Assembly (NCBI RefSeq): GCF_947495255.1
Contig: NZ_CANLYI010000002.1
Coordinates: 422,518-486,517, forward strand
Direction of reading: 5' to 3'
Length of the DNA stretch: 64,000 bases
From: an uncultured Winogradskyella sp.
GTDB lineage: Bacteria; Bacteroidota; Bacteroidia; Flavobacteriales; Flavobacteriaceae
Shown here: piece after piece, positions 41,707 through 51,247 of the stretch
How positions within the stretch are numbered: position 1 is the stretch's first letter
Layout of the letters: each line of letters begins with the position of its first letter
The notes under the pieces: generated by a model
Told to the model about the DNA's origin: nothing
The model's input: only the letters and a program-made list of their open reading frames with translations
The model's database searches: none
Translations under genes and position numbers: made by a program

Positions 41707-42363
41707 TTACATGTTTAAGTATTTATCAAGATATTGAGAACGTTCTTTTAAACTTTCAATATAAGAATCGTCTTCATGACCAGAAACAATATTATAACTG
41801 TAACGTCTAAAGGTTTGAATAACCTCATTAAGACTTCCGTTACCAATTTTCAGCGTGATTTTCACCAAATCACCATCCATTTTAGAGATAAAAGCACCCA
41901 AAAGTTTAGCATCGTTAGATTCTACAATCTGACTTATTTCGCTAAAAGAATAATCATTAATACCTTTTTCTACAATTAAAATCCCACCTGGCTCCGCAAA
42001 AAATGGTGTTTCATTAAATAAGTGAATGATATCATTTAGCTCATAATACCCAAGATACTTATTATTCTTATCTAAAATTGGCATTATGTTAGAATCGTTT
42101 TGCGCAAAAGCCTCTAGCACATCTAACCAGTTTGTTGTTGGTCTTACATAAAAACCCTCTATAGCATAATTACAATCACTAATTGTAACATTACCCTCAA
42201 AACAATGTGTATCTGTTTCAGAAATACAACCCATATAAACATCATCCTTTAAAATAGGAATATGAGAATATGTCAACTGATTAAATAACAATTTTAAATC
42301 GCTAACTTTATCAGTTACACTGAGCGGTTTTATATCATTTATTACAAAATTTTGAAGCTCCAT
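41707..42363 (-). CDS. Tandem CBS-domain protein with ACT-like tail
   Basis: This 218-residue protein has two CBS motifs in the N-terminal half (DLKLLFNQLTYSHIPILKDD with YMGCISETD, and VLEAFAQNDSNIMPILDKN with YLGYYELND). An ACT-like segment follows (GGILIVEKGINDYSFSEISQ, KITLKIGN). Such proteins sense adenine nucleotides. It lies between nadK and divergent pdxJ, as in many Flavobacteriaceae. Its partner is unknown. Confidence 0.8.
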   Translation of the reverse strand: MELQNFVINDIKPLSVTDKVSDLKLLFNQLTYSHIPILKDDVYMGCISETDTHCFEGNVTISDCNYAIEGFYVRPTTNWLDVLEAFAQNDSNIMPILDKNNKYLGYYELNDIIHLFNETPFFAEPGGILIVEKGINDYSFSEISQIVESNDAKLLGAFISKMDGDLVKITLKIGNGSLNEVIQTFRRYSYNIVSGHEDDSYIESLKERSQYLDKYLNM

Positions 42364-42426
42364 TATTCAGTATTAATTAAGGTGCAAATTAATCAAAAAT
42401 AACCACAAAAAGCGTGCTCTTGTTTG

Positions 42427-42434
42427 TATTTTTG
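42427..42434 (+). promoter_or_regulatory. -7 box of pdxJ promoter
   Basis: TATTTTTG fits TAnnTTTG and lies 19 bp upstream of the pdxJ ATG. No TTG lies at the ideal -33 distance. Its place argues against the TTG start at 42424 and for the ATG at 42454. Confidence 0.4.
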
Positions 42435-42453
42435 TAATTCAAAATCTATAATA

Positions 42454-43167
42454 ATGACTAAATTAAGTGTTAATATAAATAAAATCGCAACGCTAAGAAA
42501 CAGTCGTGGTGGTGATACGCCTAATGTTGTTCAGTTTGCAAAAGATGTGCAGCGTTTTGGAGCGGAAGGGGTAACCATTCACCCAAGACCAGACGAAAGA
42601 CATATTCGTTACCAAGACGCCTACGATTTAAAATCCGAAGTTTACACAGAATATAATATTGAAGGAAATCCAATTCCTAAATTTATAGACATGGTTTTAA
42701 AAATTAAACCAACACAAGTTACTTTGGTGCCAGATGCTGTAGATGCTATTACTTCTAATGCAGGTTGGGACACGCTAAAACATAAAGATTTTTTGATTGA
42801 TGTAATAAAAGAGTTTAAAAACAACGGAATTAGAACTTCTATTTTTGTGGATCCAGACTTACACCAAATTGAAGGCGCTAAAGTTACAGGCACTGATAGA
42901 ATTGAACTTTATACAGAAGCCTATGCACATCAATATAGTTTAGGTAACCAAGATGCAATAAACCCTTATATGGAGTGCGCTGGCTTAGCAAACACAATGC
43001 AATTAGGTATTAATGCTGGACATGATTTATCTTTAGAAAACATTAAATTCTTTAAAGAAAATATTACTGGTTTATTAGAAGTTTCCATTGGCCATGCCTT
43101 AATTGCTGAGAGTTTATACTTAGGCGCTGAAAATGTTATTGCGATGTATTTAGACAAACTAAAATAG
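42454..43167 (+). CDS. pdxJ: Pyridoxine 5'-phosphate synthase
   Basis: About 237 residues are encoded from the ATG at 42454, chosen because a -7 box precedes it and the family begins with TKLSVNINKIATLRNSRGG. GAEGVTIHPRPDERHI, VTLVPD, SIFVDPDLHQIEGAK and the C-terminal NAGHDLSLEN with EVSIGHALIAESL are all typical. It condenses deoxyxylulose phosphate and aminoacetone phosphate in vitamin B6 synthesis. Confidence 0.95.
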   Translation: MTKLSVNINKIATLRNSRGGDTPNVVQFAKDVQRFGAEGVTIHPRPDERHIRYQDAYDLKSEVYTEYNIEGNPIPKFIDMVLKIKPTQVTLVPDAVDAITSNAGWDTLKHKDFLIDVIKEFKNNGIRTSIFVDPDLHQIEGAKVTGTDRIELYTEAYAHQYSLGNQDAINPYMECAGLANTMQLGINAGHDLSLENIKFFKENITGLLEVSIGHALIAESLYLGAENVIAMYLDKLK

Positions 43168-43245
43168 CTTAGTTATTACGCCAAAGAGTCGCAATTACAC
43201 TATAAACACACTATTATTTTGAAACTTTGAAACTAGACTAAAAAC

Positions 43246-44010
43246 ATGACACTATACTCAAACATTATAGGCAAAGGAAAACCATTTATTATTCTACATG
43301 GATTTTTAGGCATGGGAGACAACTGGAAAACTTTAGCCAAACAATTTTCTGAATCTAATTTTGAAATTCACCTCGTAGACCAAAGAAACCATGGTCGCAG
43401 TTTTCATTCTGATGCATTTGATTACGAGTTAATAGCTGAAGATTTAAAGATTTACTGTGAAACTAATAATCTAGAAGATATCATATTATTAGGTCATTCC
43501 ATGGGCGGAAAAACCGCAATGCTTTTTGCTTCAAAATATCCAGAATTAGTTAATAAATTAATAGTTGCTGATATTTCACCACGCTACTACCCTGTGCATC
43601 ATGATGCTATTTTAGAAGGCTTAAGTCAATTAGACTTTTCACAAATAAAAACAAGAGGTGAAGCTGACAAAGCTTTAAGCAATTATGTTACCGATATAGG
43701 AACTCGAATGTTTTTGCTTAAAAATCTATATTGGGTAGAAAAAGGTCAATTGGGCTTACGTATTAATTTAGAGGTATTAAAAGAGAACGTATCAGAAGTT
43801 GGGGAAGCATTGCCTATACATGCCATTTTTGAGAAAGACACTTTGTTTTTACGAGGTGACCGTTCAGAATATATTGCTGAAGCAGATGAAGCACTTATTC
43901 ATCGTCATTTCCCTAATTCTCATATAATAACCATCTCTAATACTGGCCATTGGTTACATGCAGAAAACCCAAAAGAGTTTTATGATGCTGTAATTAATTT
44001 CGTATCTTAG
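43246..44010 (+). CDS. Alpha/beta hydrolase, YbfF-like esterase
   Basis: This 254-residue protein has no signal peptide. The oxyanion motif ILHGFLGMGDNWK, the nucleophile elbow GHSMGGKTA with Ser85 and the C-terminal His in NTGHWLHAENP are present. The family cleaves acyl-CoA or short esters; the substrate is not determined here. It lies 78 bp after pdxJ and 22 bp before a small membrane protein gene. Confidence 0.85.
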   Translation: MTLYSNIIGKGKPFIILHGFLGMGDNWKTLAKQFSESNFEIHLVDQRNHGRSFHSDAFDYELIAEDLKIYCETNNLEDIILLGHSMGGKTAMLFASKYPELVNKLIVADISPRYYPVHHDAILEGLSQLDFSQIKTRGEADKALSNYVTDIGTRMFLLKNLYWVEKGQLGLRINLEVLKENVSEVGEALPIHAIFEKDTLFLRGDRSEYIAEADEALIHRHFPNSHIITISNTGHWLHAENPKEFYDAVINFVS

Positions 44011-44032
44011 AAATAATTGTAAAACACATATT

Positions 44033-44380
44033 ATGAATCTAATAATTAGACTTTTATTAAATGCATTAGCCGTTTTTGTTTTAGCCAATGTCTTAACAGG
44101 TGTTACAGTAGATGGTTATGTAGGTGCAATTATTGTTGCTGTGGTTTTATCCATTCTCAATTTGCTAGTAAAGCCAATTTTAGTGATTCTAACACTACCA
44201 ATTACCATTATTACTTTAGGGTTGTTTCTTTTAGTAATCAATGCGTGCATTATTCTATTAGCAGACAAACTTATAGACGGATTTAGCGTGGCTAATTTTT
44301 GGACAGCCATTTTATTTAGTATCCTACTATCCATCTTACAATGGTTACTTCAATCCTTTTTAAAAGATGATAAAAAGTAA
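44033..44380 (+). CDS. Four-helix membrane protein of the phage-holin IV type
   Basis: This 115-residue protein is almost entirely hydrophobic with four helices. It contains VDGYVGAIIVAVVLSILNLL, then VKPILVILTLPITIITLGLF and FWTAILFSILLSILQWLLQS. The family name comes from a phage holin superfamily, but these chromosomal members occur widely in bacteria without phage context. The function is unknown. It follows the hydrolase gene at 22 bp. Confidence 0.8.
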   Translation: MNLIIRLLLNALAVFVLANVLTGVTVDGYVGAIIVAVVLSILNLLVKPILVILTLPITIITLGLFLLVINACIILLADKLIDGFSVANFWTAILFSILLSILQWLLQSFLKDDKK

Positions 44381-44407
44381 CTGATATACAAACGCTTAAA
44401 ACTGTTG

Positions 44408-44435
44408 TTGGGTTGCAAAAAATATTGTATTTTTG
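44408..44435 (+). promoter_or_regulatory. Promoter of trigger factor gene
   Basis: TTG at 44408-44410, a 17-bp spacer, then TATTTTTG at 44428-44435 match the Bacteroidetes primary-sigma consensus fully. It lies 25 bp upstream of the ATG at 44461 and shows that the in-frame TTG at 44413 is not the start. Confidence 0.7.
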
Positions 44436-44460
44436 CAGCCCAATTTTAGTTTCAATAAAA

Positions 44461-45783
44461 ATGAACATTACAAGAGAAAACATCGATGCATTAAATGCAG
44501 TTGTAACAGTTGATATCGCAAAGGAAGATTATAGCGATAAAGTAGAGAAAATATTAGTAGATTACCGTAAGTCTGCAAACATTCCTGGTTTTAGAAAAGG
44601 TCATGTACCAATGGGAATGGTAAAAAAGCAATATGGTAAAGCTGTATTAGTAGATGAAGTAAACAAATTACTACAAGATGCACTTGGTAAGTATTTAGTT
44701 GAAGAAAAACTAGACGTTTTAGGTAATCCTTTACCAAAAGCACAAGATGATTTAGATTGGGATGCTGAGGCCTTTTCTTTTGAATTTGAATTAGGTTTAG
44801 CACCAGAATTCGATGTAGAGTTAAAAGGAAAAAAAGCTATAACACATTATAACATTGTTGCAGATGACAAAATGATTGATGATCAGATTGTAAACATCCA
44901 AAAACAATACGGAAAAATCGTTTCTCAAACTGAAGTAACAAAAGACTCTGAAATTATAGGTACTTTTACTAACGAGGAAAAAGAAATTGATAATTCTACA
45001 ATGATTACTTTAGATAAATTAAAAGGAAAAACAAATCCTAAGAAATTTATTGGAGCAAAAATTGGTGATGTTGTAACATTAAAAACAAAAGGATTATTTA
45101 ACGATGATCACGATTTAATGAATGCTTTAAAAGTACCTCACGATGATGCTCACGGATTAGAAATTGAAGTAAACTTTACAATTACTGAAATTAACGAACG
45201 CGAATTAGCAGATTTAGATCAAGAGTTATTTGATAAATTATTTGGTGAAGGAAAAGTTACTTCTGTAACTGAGCTAAAAGACAAAATTAAAGAAGATTCA
45301 GAAAAACAATTTTCTCAACAAGGTGATCAGAAATTATTAAACGATGTTACTGAGAGCTTAATTGAAAATACAAAATTCGATTTACCATCAACATTCTTAC
45401 AGAAATGGATGCAAACAGCTGGTGAAGAAGAAATGACTGAAGAGCAAGCTAAAGAAGAATACGAAAAATCTGAAAAAAGCATGCGTTACCAACTTATAGA
45501 AGGTAAATTAATTCAAGACCATAAGCTACAAGTTCAGTTTGACGAATTGAAAGCATATTCTATGGATATGATTAAAGTACAAATGGCTCAGTTTGGACAA
45601 ATGAATCCATCAGATAAAGAATTAGAAGATATCGCAGCGCGTATTTTATCTAATCAAGATGAAGTGAAACGTATGTCTGAGCAATTGGTAAGTCAAAAAT
45701 TATTAAACTTATACAAGACTGAAGCAAACATTAAGACTAAAGATATCACTTACGATGATTTCGTAAAAGAATTTTATAGTTAA
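44461..45783 (+). CDS. tig: Trigger factor, ribosome-associated chaperone
   Basis: About 440 residues are encoded from the ATG at 44461 (MNITRENIDALNAVV). The N-terminal ribosome-binding domain contains the signature IPGFRKGHVPMGMVKKQYGK. The middle domain is divergent, with poor PPIase-like features, which I recall is common in Bacteroidetes. The helical C-terminal arms follow (VTSVTELKDKIKEDSEKQF, FDLPSTFLQKWM). It meets nascent chains at the exit tunnel. It has its own promoter and terminator and precedes clpP and clpX. Confidence 0.94.
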   Translation: MNITRENIDALNAVVTVDIAKEDYSDKVEKILVDYRKSANIPGFRKGHVPMGMVKKQYGKAVLVDEVNKLLQDALGKYLVEEKLDVLGNPLPKAQDDLDWDAEAFSFEFELGLAPEFDVELKGKKAITHYNIVADDKMIDDQIVNIQKQYGKIVSQTEVTKDSEIIGTFTNEEKEIDNSTMITLDKLKGKTNPKKFIGAKIGDVVTLKTKGLFNDDHDLMNALKVPHDDAHGLEIEVNFTITEINERELADLDQELFDKLFGEGKVTSVTELKDKIKEDSEKQFSQQGDQKLLNDVTESLIENTKFDLPSTFLQKWMQTAGEEEMTEEQAKEEYEKSEKSMRYQLIEGKLIQDHKLQVQFDELKAYSMDMIKVQMAQFGQMNPSDKELEDIAARILSNQDEVKRMSEQLVSQKLLNLYKTEANIKTKDITYDDFVKEFYS

Positions 45784-45810
45784 GCAGTCTTTAAAATAAT
45801 TAGTATCTTT

Positions 45811-45844
45811 AAAGCGTAAAACTTAATGGTTTTGCGCTTTTTTT
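45811..45844 (+). terminator. Rho-independent terminator of tig
   Basis: AAAGCGTAAAAC and GTTTTGCGCTTT form a stem around TTAATG, followed by T residues, 28 bp after the tig stop. Confidence 0.8.
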
Positions 45845-45939
45845 ATGGAACGGCTTTCTCTTTAAAAGTTTGTACAATAAGTAGCGTATAATAAGTGTTT
45901 TACAAAAGAGAACTCATTAATTAAAAGATTTAAATTTAT

Positions 45940-46614
45940 ATGGATTACGGAAAAGAATTTGAAAAATTTGCGATAAAAGACCAAGGAATTAACAGCAACT
46001 ATTACAGTAAGATAATAGAAAGCATGTATCCTTCTAATATGACGCCAAACATTATTGAAGAGCGCCAAATGAATATTGCCGTTTTCGATGTGTTTTCACG
46101 TCTTATGATGGATCGTATCATCTTTTTAGGAACAGGAGTTAACGATCAAGTTGCTAACATTATCCAAGCACAATTGTTATTCTTACAAAGTACAGATGCA
46201 AATAAAGATATTCAGATTTACATCAACTCACCTGGAGGATCAGTTTATGCTGGTTTGGGGATTTACGATACAATGCAATTTGTAAAGCCAGATGTTGCTA
46301 CAATTTGTACAGGTATTGCTGCTTCTATGGCAGCCGTTTTATTATGTGCTGGTGCGGAAGGTAAACGTTCTGCATTAACACACTCCCGTGTAATGATTCA
46401 CCAAGTAAGTAGCGGAACTCAAGGTCAGTTAAGTGATATGGAAATTGCTTTAAAAGAAACGATTAGAGTTAAAGAAGAATTATATGCAGTTATTGCAAAA
46501 CACTCAGGAAAATCAATTGAACAAGTAGAAAAAGATTCTGACAGAGATTATTGGATGCGCTCACAAGAAGCTTTAGAATATGGAATGATTGATGAAGTAT
46601 TAACGAGAAAGTAA
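45940..46614 (+). CDS. clpP: ATP-dependent Clp protease proteolytic subunit
   Basis: This 224-residue protein carries the catalytic triad Ser129 (GIAASMAAV), His154 (VMIHQVS) and Asp203 (DRDYWM). INSPGGSVYAG is also typical. The N-terminal extension of about 30 residues (MDYGKEFEKFAIKDQGINSN) is longer than the E. coli mature protein and may be a processed propeptide. It assembles as a tetradecamer and works with ClpX, whose gene follows after a long hairpin. Confidence 0.95.
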   Translation: MDYGKEFEKFAIKDQGINSNYYSKIIESMYPSNMTPNIIEERQMNIAVFDVFSRLMMDRIIFLGTGVNDQVANIIQAQLLFLQSTDANKDIQIYINSPGGSVYAGLGIYDTMQFVKPDVATICTGIAASMAAVLLCAGAEGKRSALTHSRVMIHQVSSGTQGQLSDMEIALKETIRVKEELYAVIAKHSGKSIEQVEKDSDRDYWMRSQEALEYGMIDEVLTRK

Positions 46615-46661
46615 TTCTAATTACTTTCGACTAAATATTTCTATTTACTAAATTATTTATA

Positions 46662-46727
46662 ATGTCATGCTGAGTAAAATAAAATGTCCATAATATTTAA
46701 GACACTTTACTTTACTCAGCAAGACAT
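46662..46727. repeat. Long hairpin between clpP and clpX
   Basis: Two 27-bp arms (46662-46688 and 46701-46727) match at 24 positions when inverted, with mismatches that allow G-U pairs, around a 12-bp loop. The arms contain TGCTGAGTAAA. No T run follows. It could be a REP-like repeat or an mRNA-stabilising or attenuating structure separating the two subunit genes. Confidence 0.8.
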
Positions 46728-46739
46728 CAAATTAAAAAT

Positions 46740-47969
46740 ATGGCAAAGGAAGAATTAGAATGTTCATTTTGTGGTAGGAAAAAGCCAGAAACAAGCCTCT
46801 TAATTGCAGGATTAGATGCCCACATTTGTGATCGCTGTATAGAGCAAGCACATGGCATTGTTATAGAAGAATCTAAACAATCTGGTAATTCAGATTTAAG
46901 TGCAGAATTAATGCTTAAAAAGCCTAAAGAAATTAAAGGCTTTTTAGACGACTATATAATAGGACAAGAATACACTAAACGTGTAATGTCTGTTGCAGTT
47001 TACAATCACTATAAGCGTTTACTGCAACCACCAACAGATGATGATATTGAAATACAAAAAAGTAATATCATAATGGTTGGCCAAACAGGTACGGGTAAAA
47101 CATTAATGGCAAAAACTATTGCTAAAATGTTAAATGTACCATTAGCAATCGTTGATGCTACTGTATTAACAGAAGCTGGTTATGTTGGTGAGGATGTAGA
47201 AAGTATTCTAACGCGTTTATTGCAGGCTGCAGACTACAATATAGAAAAAGCACAACGTGGTATTGTTTTTATAGATGAAATAGATAAGATAGCACGTAAA
47301 AGTGATAATCCTTCTATTACTAGAGATGTTTCAGGAGAAGGCGTACAACAAGCCTTATTAAAACTTTTAGAAGGAACTGTTGTTAACGTGCCGCCAAAAG
47401 GAGGTCGTAAGCACCCTGATCAAAAATTTATTGAAGTAGACACTGAAAATATATTATTTATTGCAGGTGGTGCTTTTGATGGTATTGAGCGCGTGATTTC
47501 TAAACGTCTTAATATGCAAGCTATTGGTTATAGTTCTATAAATGTAGAAAGTGTAGATAAGGATAATATTTTACAATACATTATACCAAAGGATTTAAAA
47601 GATTTTGGTTTAATACCAGAAATCATTGGTCGTTTACCTGTACTAACTCACATGGACCCTTTAGATGCTAAAACCCTTAGAGCTATTTTAACAGAACCTA
47701 AAAATGCGATTGTTAAACAATACAAAAAATTGTTTGAGATGGATGATGTTGCTCTATCTATGACAGATGGCGCATTAGAGTATATTGTTGAAAAAGCTAT
47801 AGAATATAAACTTGGTGCACGTGGTTTACGATCACTTTGTGAAGAAATCTTAACTGAAGCGATGTTTGAATTACCAGGATCTGGTGAAACCAAATTAAGC
47901 ATTACTAAATCTTATGCTGAAGATAGATTGAATAAGTCAACTTTAAAAAAGTTAAAAGCAGTGTCTTAA
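46740..47969 (+). CDS. clpX: ATP-dependent Clp protease ATP-binding subunit
   Basis: This 409-residue protein has an N-terminal zinc finger of Cys8, Cys11, Cys30 and Cys33. Walker A GQTGTGKT lies at 114-121, Walker B FIDEIDK at 177-183, and pore loop and sensor motifs include [10 protein letters not shown]. It unfolds tagged proteins and feeds them to ClpP. It follows clpP, 125 bp away, as in most bacteria. Confidence 0.96.
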   Translation: MAKEELECSFCGRKKPETSLLIAGLDAHICDRCIEQAHGIVIEESKQSGNSDLSAELMLKKPKEIKGFLDDYIIGQEYTKRVMSVAVYNHYKRLLQPPTDDDIEIQKSNIIMVGQTGTGKTLMAKTIAKMLNVPLAIVDATVLTEAGYVGEDVESILTRLLQAADYNIEKAQRGIVFIDEIDKIARKSDNPSITRDVSGEGVQQALLKLLEGTVVNVPPKGGRKHPDQKFIEVDTENILFIAGGAFDGIERVISKRLNMQAIGYSSINVESVDKDNILQYIIPKDLKDFGLIPEIIGRLPVLTHMDPLDAKTLRAILTEPKNAIVKQYKKLFEMDDVALSMTDGALEYIVEKAIEYKLGARGLRSLCEEILTEAMFELPGSGETKLSITKSYAEDRLNKSTLKKLKAVS

Positions 47970-47993
47970 ACTTTTTTTTTAGACTAAAAAACT

Positions 47994-48030
47994 AAAAGCC
48001 ACAATTTCAATTTAGAAATTGTGGCTTTTT
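47994..48030 (+). terminator. Rho-independent terminator of clpX
   Basis: AAAAGCCACAATTTC and GAAATTGTGGCTTTT form a long stem with a T-rich end, 25 bp after the clpX stop. Confidence 0.8.
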
Positions 48031-48218
48031 ATGTTAGGGATCAAATTAATTAATATTGCTAGCAATATTTTTAAATAATTGTAAAAGTTAATAGCACATT
48101 AATTTTTATCAAATATAACAGCAATGATTGACGAAAGTACTTATTGAGAATAATATTGGTTAAAACGATTATATCCATCGCTCAACTCATATTAAAAACA
48201 TAATTTTCGGTTTAAATG

Positions 48219-49442
48219 CTATTTTTTAACTTTAATATAACTTACTTTAACTTTCTTTGTTGCCATTTTTAGAACTGACTTCTCAGAATATGCATTAGGA
48301 GCGAGTTCTTCCTTATAATTCAAATAACCATCCTTCTCTACTACAATTTGATAATAATCATAAGGCTTTAACTTAAAATGATAAGATGCATCAGCACTTG
48401 TTATTTGACGCTCTAACTCTTTACCTTCGTCATCTAATAAAACTACAGTTGTATTTGGCAACTTTTTATCGTCTTCTGTAGTAATAATACCTTCTAAATT
48501 TTTATAAATCATTTCGGCTTGAACGTGGTACATATTATAAGCATATGTTCTTTTATCTTTATTAGATGAAAAAACACCTGTTTCTCCATTAATTATCATA
48601 AAAGCAATCTCATCTCTGTTAGAATTAATTGCTCTTCCTAAATTTCTAGGTTCACTATAGGCAATATTCCTTCTGTTAGAAATGAATATATCATAACCAC
48701 CTAAACTTCCATGACCTGTAGAAGAGAAATATAATTCTTTATTGTCATCTGTTGTAAATGGGTATTTTTCATTTTTTTCTGAATTAACTTTATCTCCCAG
48801 ATTGACATAAGCACCTATACTTCCATCTTTATTAATTCTTGCCATGTAAATATCAAATCCACCAAATCCATCTTTCATATTAGATGAGAAAAATAAAAAT
48901 TTACCATCCGCAGATACATGTGGATTTTCTACTGAATAATCATCACTACTAATAGATAATTCTGTTTCGTTCATCCATTTACCCTGAGAATTCTTTTTTA
49001 AATCAGCCTTATATATTTTGTAATTACCTTCACTACCTCTTTCACTTCTTGTGTAATAAATAGTATGCTCGTCTGGAGAAAAAGAAACTTGGCCTTCATT
49101 ACCTTTTGTATTTAAAATTCTACTAAATAAAAATGGTTGAGAGAAACTATTAGCTCCTTTGACATCTAAACAAAATAAATCAGTATAAGGTTCTTTTGTT
49201 TTCGGATCCTTACCAGAACCTAAACCACCAATCTTTTTAGATGATACAATTACTAGTTTATTTCTAAACATTGCACTAGCAATCTCAGAGTAATCTGAAT
49301 TTATTTTTGAGACTTCAACTTCAAAAGCATAGCCACTTTTATTAAGAGCGTCAACTTTAGTTCGTTTTACAGGATCTGTAATTTCATACAAGCCGTATGC
49401 ACAGAACATAATTACGCAAAGCGCATGAAAAGTAAATTTCAT
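48219..49442 (-). CDS. PD40-propeller protein with carboxypeptidase-regulatory-like tail
   Basis: This 407-residue protein has an N-terminal hydrophobic export segment (FHALCVIMFCAYGLYEI). WD40-like PD40 blades are visible (GQVSFSPDEHTIYYTRSE, VSADGKFLFFSSNMKDGFGG, LYFSSTGHGSLGGYDIFISN). A C-terminal beta-sandwich follows (LEGIITTEDDKKLPNTTVVL). The same domains occur in PorE/OmpA-family envelope proteins of Bacteroidetes, but the OmpA peptidoglycan-binding domain is absent here, so anchoring would differ. Single gene; function unknown. Confidence 0.75.
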   Translation of the reverse strand: MKFTFHALCVIMFCAYGLYEITDPVKRTKVDALNKSGYAFEVEVSKINSDYSEIASAMFRNKLVIVSSKKIGGLGSGKDPKTKEPYTDLFCLDVKGANSFSQPFLFSRILNTKGNEGQVSFSPDEHTIYYTRSERGSEGNYKIYKADLKKNSQGKWMNETELSISSDDYSVENPHVSADGKFLFFSSNMKDGFGGFDIYMARINKDGSIGAYVNLGDKVNSEKNEKYPFTTDDNKELYFSSTGHGSLGGYDIFISNRRNIAYSEPRNLGRAINSNRDEIAFMIINGETGVFSSNKDKRTYAYNMYHVQAEMIYKNLEGIITTEDDKKLPNTTVVLLDDEGKELERQITSADASYHFKLKPYDYYQIVVEKDGYLNYKEELAPNAYSEKSVLKMATKKVKVSYIKVKK

Positions 49443-49590
49443 AATTGAGGGAATAATGGATTAATACATTCTAAAGATACAATTAACCTAAGAAACTGGT
49501 CGTACATCAGCACTTATATTGGATAAGCAACACTTTTTTATCGATAAGGTAACGTGAATTACAATTATTTATAGTAGAAATATGTGATTA

Positions 49591-51105
49591 TTAATTATTC
49601 AAACGAAGTAATTCTTCTAAATAAACTCTAGAATTAGACAAACGAGGCACCTTATGCTGACCTCCAAGTTTATCGTTATCCTTTAGCCAATCGTAAAATA
49701 AGTTAGTGCGTGCACTATGAATTTTAGGCTTATTTAACGTCATGTTATTTAAACGTTTAGCTTCGTAATCTGAGTTCAATGCTTTTAATTCCTCGTCAAA
49801 TAAAATTTCAAAATTAGACATATCTGCAGGAGGTGTTTTAAACTCAATAATCCACTCGTGAGCACCTTTTTCTTTACCTTCCATAAAAATTGGAGCTGCT
49901 GTATAATCTACTATTTCTGCAGCTGTTTGTTTACAGACACTTTTAAATGCCATTTCTGCATTTTCAATTATTAACTCTTCTCCAAAAGCATTTATATGGT
50001 GTTTTGTTCTACCTGTAACTTTAATTCTATGTGGACTTAAACTCACAAATTTTATAGTATCTCCAATTTTATAGCGCCATAAACCAGCATTAGTGGTAAT
50101 TAATACCGCATAGTTAGTATTGAGTTCCACATCACTTAACGGAATAACTCTTTGTTGCAATGTTTTATAGGAATCCATGGGTATAAATTCATAGAAAATC
50201 CCATAGTCTAGCATCAATAATAAATCGCTAGAATTATTCTGATCCTGTATCGCAAAGAAGCCTTCAGAGGCATTATATATTTCGTAATATCTAAATTTAT
50301 TAGAAGGTAAGATTGCTTTATACTGTTCTACGTATGGATCAAAACTTACACCTCCATGAAAATAAACTTCAAGGTTTGGCCAAATATCAAAAAGATTATC
50401 TTTTCCTGTTTTATCTAACACGTTATTGAGCAAAACCAACATCCAAGAAGGCACGCCTGCGAGACTTGTTACGTTTTCCTCTATAGTTTCTTCTACAATA
50501 GCTTGCATTTTGGTTTCCCAATCGCTCATTAAAGAGACTCTATTACTTGGTGTACTACTAAATTCTGCCCAAAATGGCATGTTATCAATAAGTATAGCGC
50601 TTAAATCCCCAAATACAGTACCTTTTTCTTTGTACAATTCTTTACTTCCTCCTAATCGTAGACTCTTACCTGTAAACAACTGTGCATCTTCATTATTATT
50701 TAGATACATACACAGTAAATCCTTGCTTGCTGCATAATGGCAATCCTCTAAAGACTCTGTACTTACCGGAATAAATTTACTTTTGGCATTAGTAGTTCCA
50801 CTAGATTTAGCAAACCATTTTATAGAAGTGGGCCAGAAAATATTTTGTTCTCCATTTCGAGAACGTTCAATTAAAGGTTGAAATTCTTCATAATTAACAA
50901 TAGGAATACGTTGATTGAATTCTCTATAGCTTTTTATAGAATCGAAGTTATACTTTCTACCAATCTCAGTATCTCTTGCTACTTTTAGCAAGCTAAAAAG
51001 CAACTCGTTTTGTACTTCATTTGGATATTTAATAAACAATTCAATTTGATGAAATCGTTTTTTCAAAAACCAAGAAGCAATAGAATTTACAATAGGAATT
51101 GGCAT
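49591..51105 (-). CDS. GH3-family acyl-adenylate/amide synthetase-like protein
   Basis: This 504-residue protein shows the GH3 fold. The ATP-binding motif is WFAKSSGTTNAKSKFIPVS, followed by YFHGGVSFDPY, YEIYNASEGFFAIQ, and the hinge region GLWRYKIGDTIKFVS with KVTGRTKHHINAFGEEL. Plant GH3 enzymes join amino acids to hormones. The bacterial substrate is unknown. It lies alone between a PD40 protein gene and a divergent DUF2797 gene. Confidence 0.85.
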   Translation of the reverse strand: MPIPIVNSIASWFLKKRFHQIELFIKYPNEVQNELLFSLLKVARDTEIGRKYNFDSIKSYREFNQRIPIVNYEEFQPLIERSRNGEQNIFWPTSIKWFAKSSGTTNAKSKFIPVSTESLEDCHYAASKDLLCMYLNNNEDAQLFTGKSLRLGGSKELYKEKGTVFGDLSAILIDNMPFWAEFSSTPSNRVSLMSDWETKMQAIVEETIEENVTSLAGVPSWMLVLLNNVLDKTGKDNLFDIWPNLEVYFHGGVSFDPYVEQYKAILPSNKFRYYEIYNASEGFFAIQDQNNSSDLLLMLDYGIFYEFIPMDSYKTLQQRVIPLSDVELNTNYAVLITTNAGLWRYKIGDTIKFVSLSPHRIKVTGRTKHHINAFGEELIIENAEMAFKSVCKQTAAEIVDYTAAPIFMEGKEKGAHEWIIEFKTPPADMSNFEILFDEELKALNSDYEAKRLNNMTLNKPKIHSARTNLFYDWLKDNDKLGGQHKVPRLSNSRVYLEELLRLNN

Positions 51106-51247
51106 GGATAAACTATCTTTACTCGCTAAACGAGATTTAATATTTCAGTTATTGTTTGTAATTTTGAATCTAATATTCTAATATTCATATCAGTCTTCTA
51201 AGTTTTATCCTTTTGAAGCTTGAATGATAAAAATACTAAATTCTTTT

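Noticed and set aside
44033..44380. Phage remnant because of a holin-type protein
   Set aside because: This family is widespread on chromosomes and no other phage gene is near.
44413..44460. Upstream TTG start for trigger factor
   Set aside because: The region is the promoter itself (TTG, 17 bp, TATTTTTG); the ATG at 44461 matches the family.
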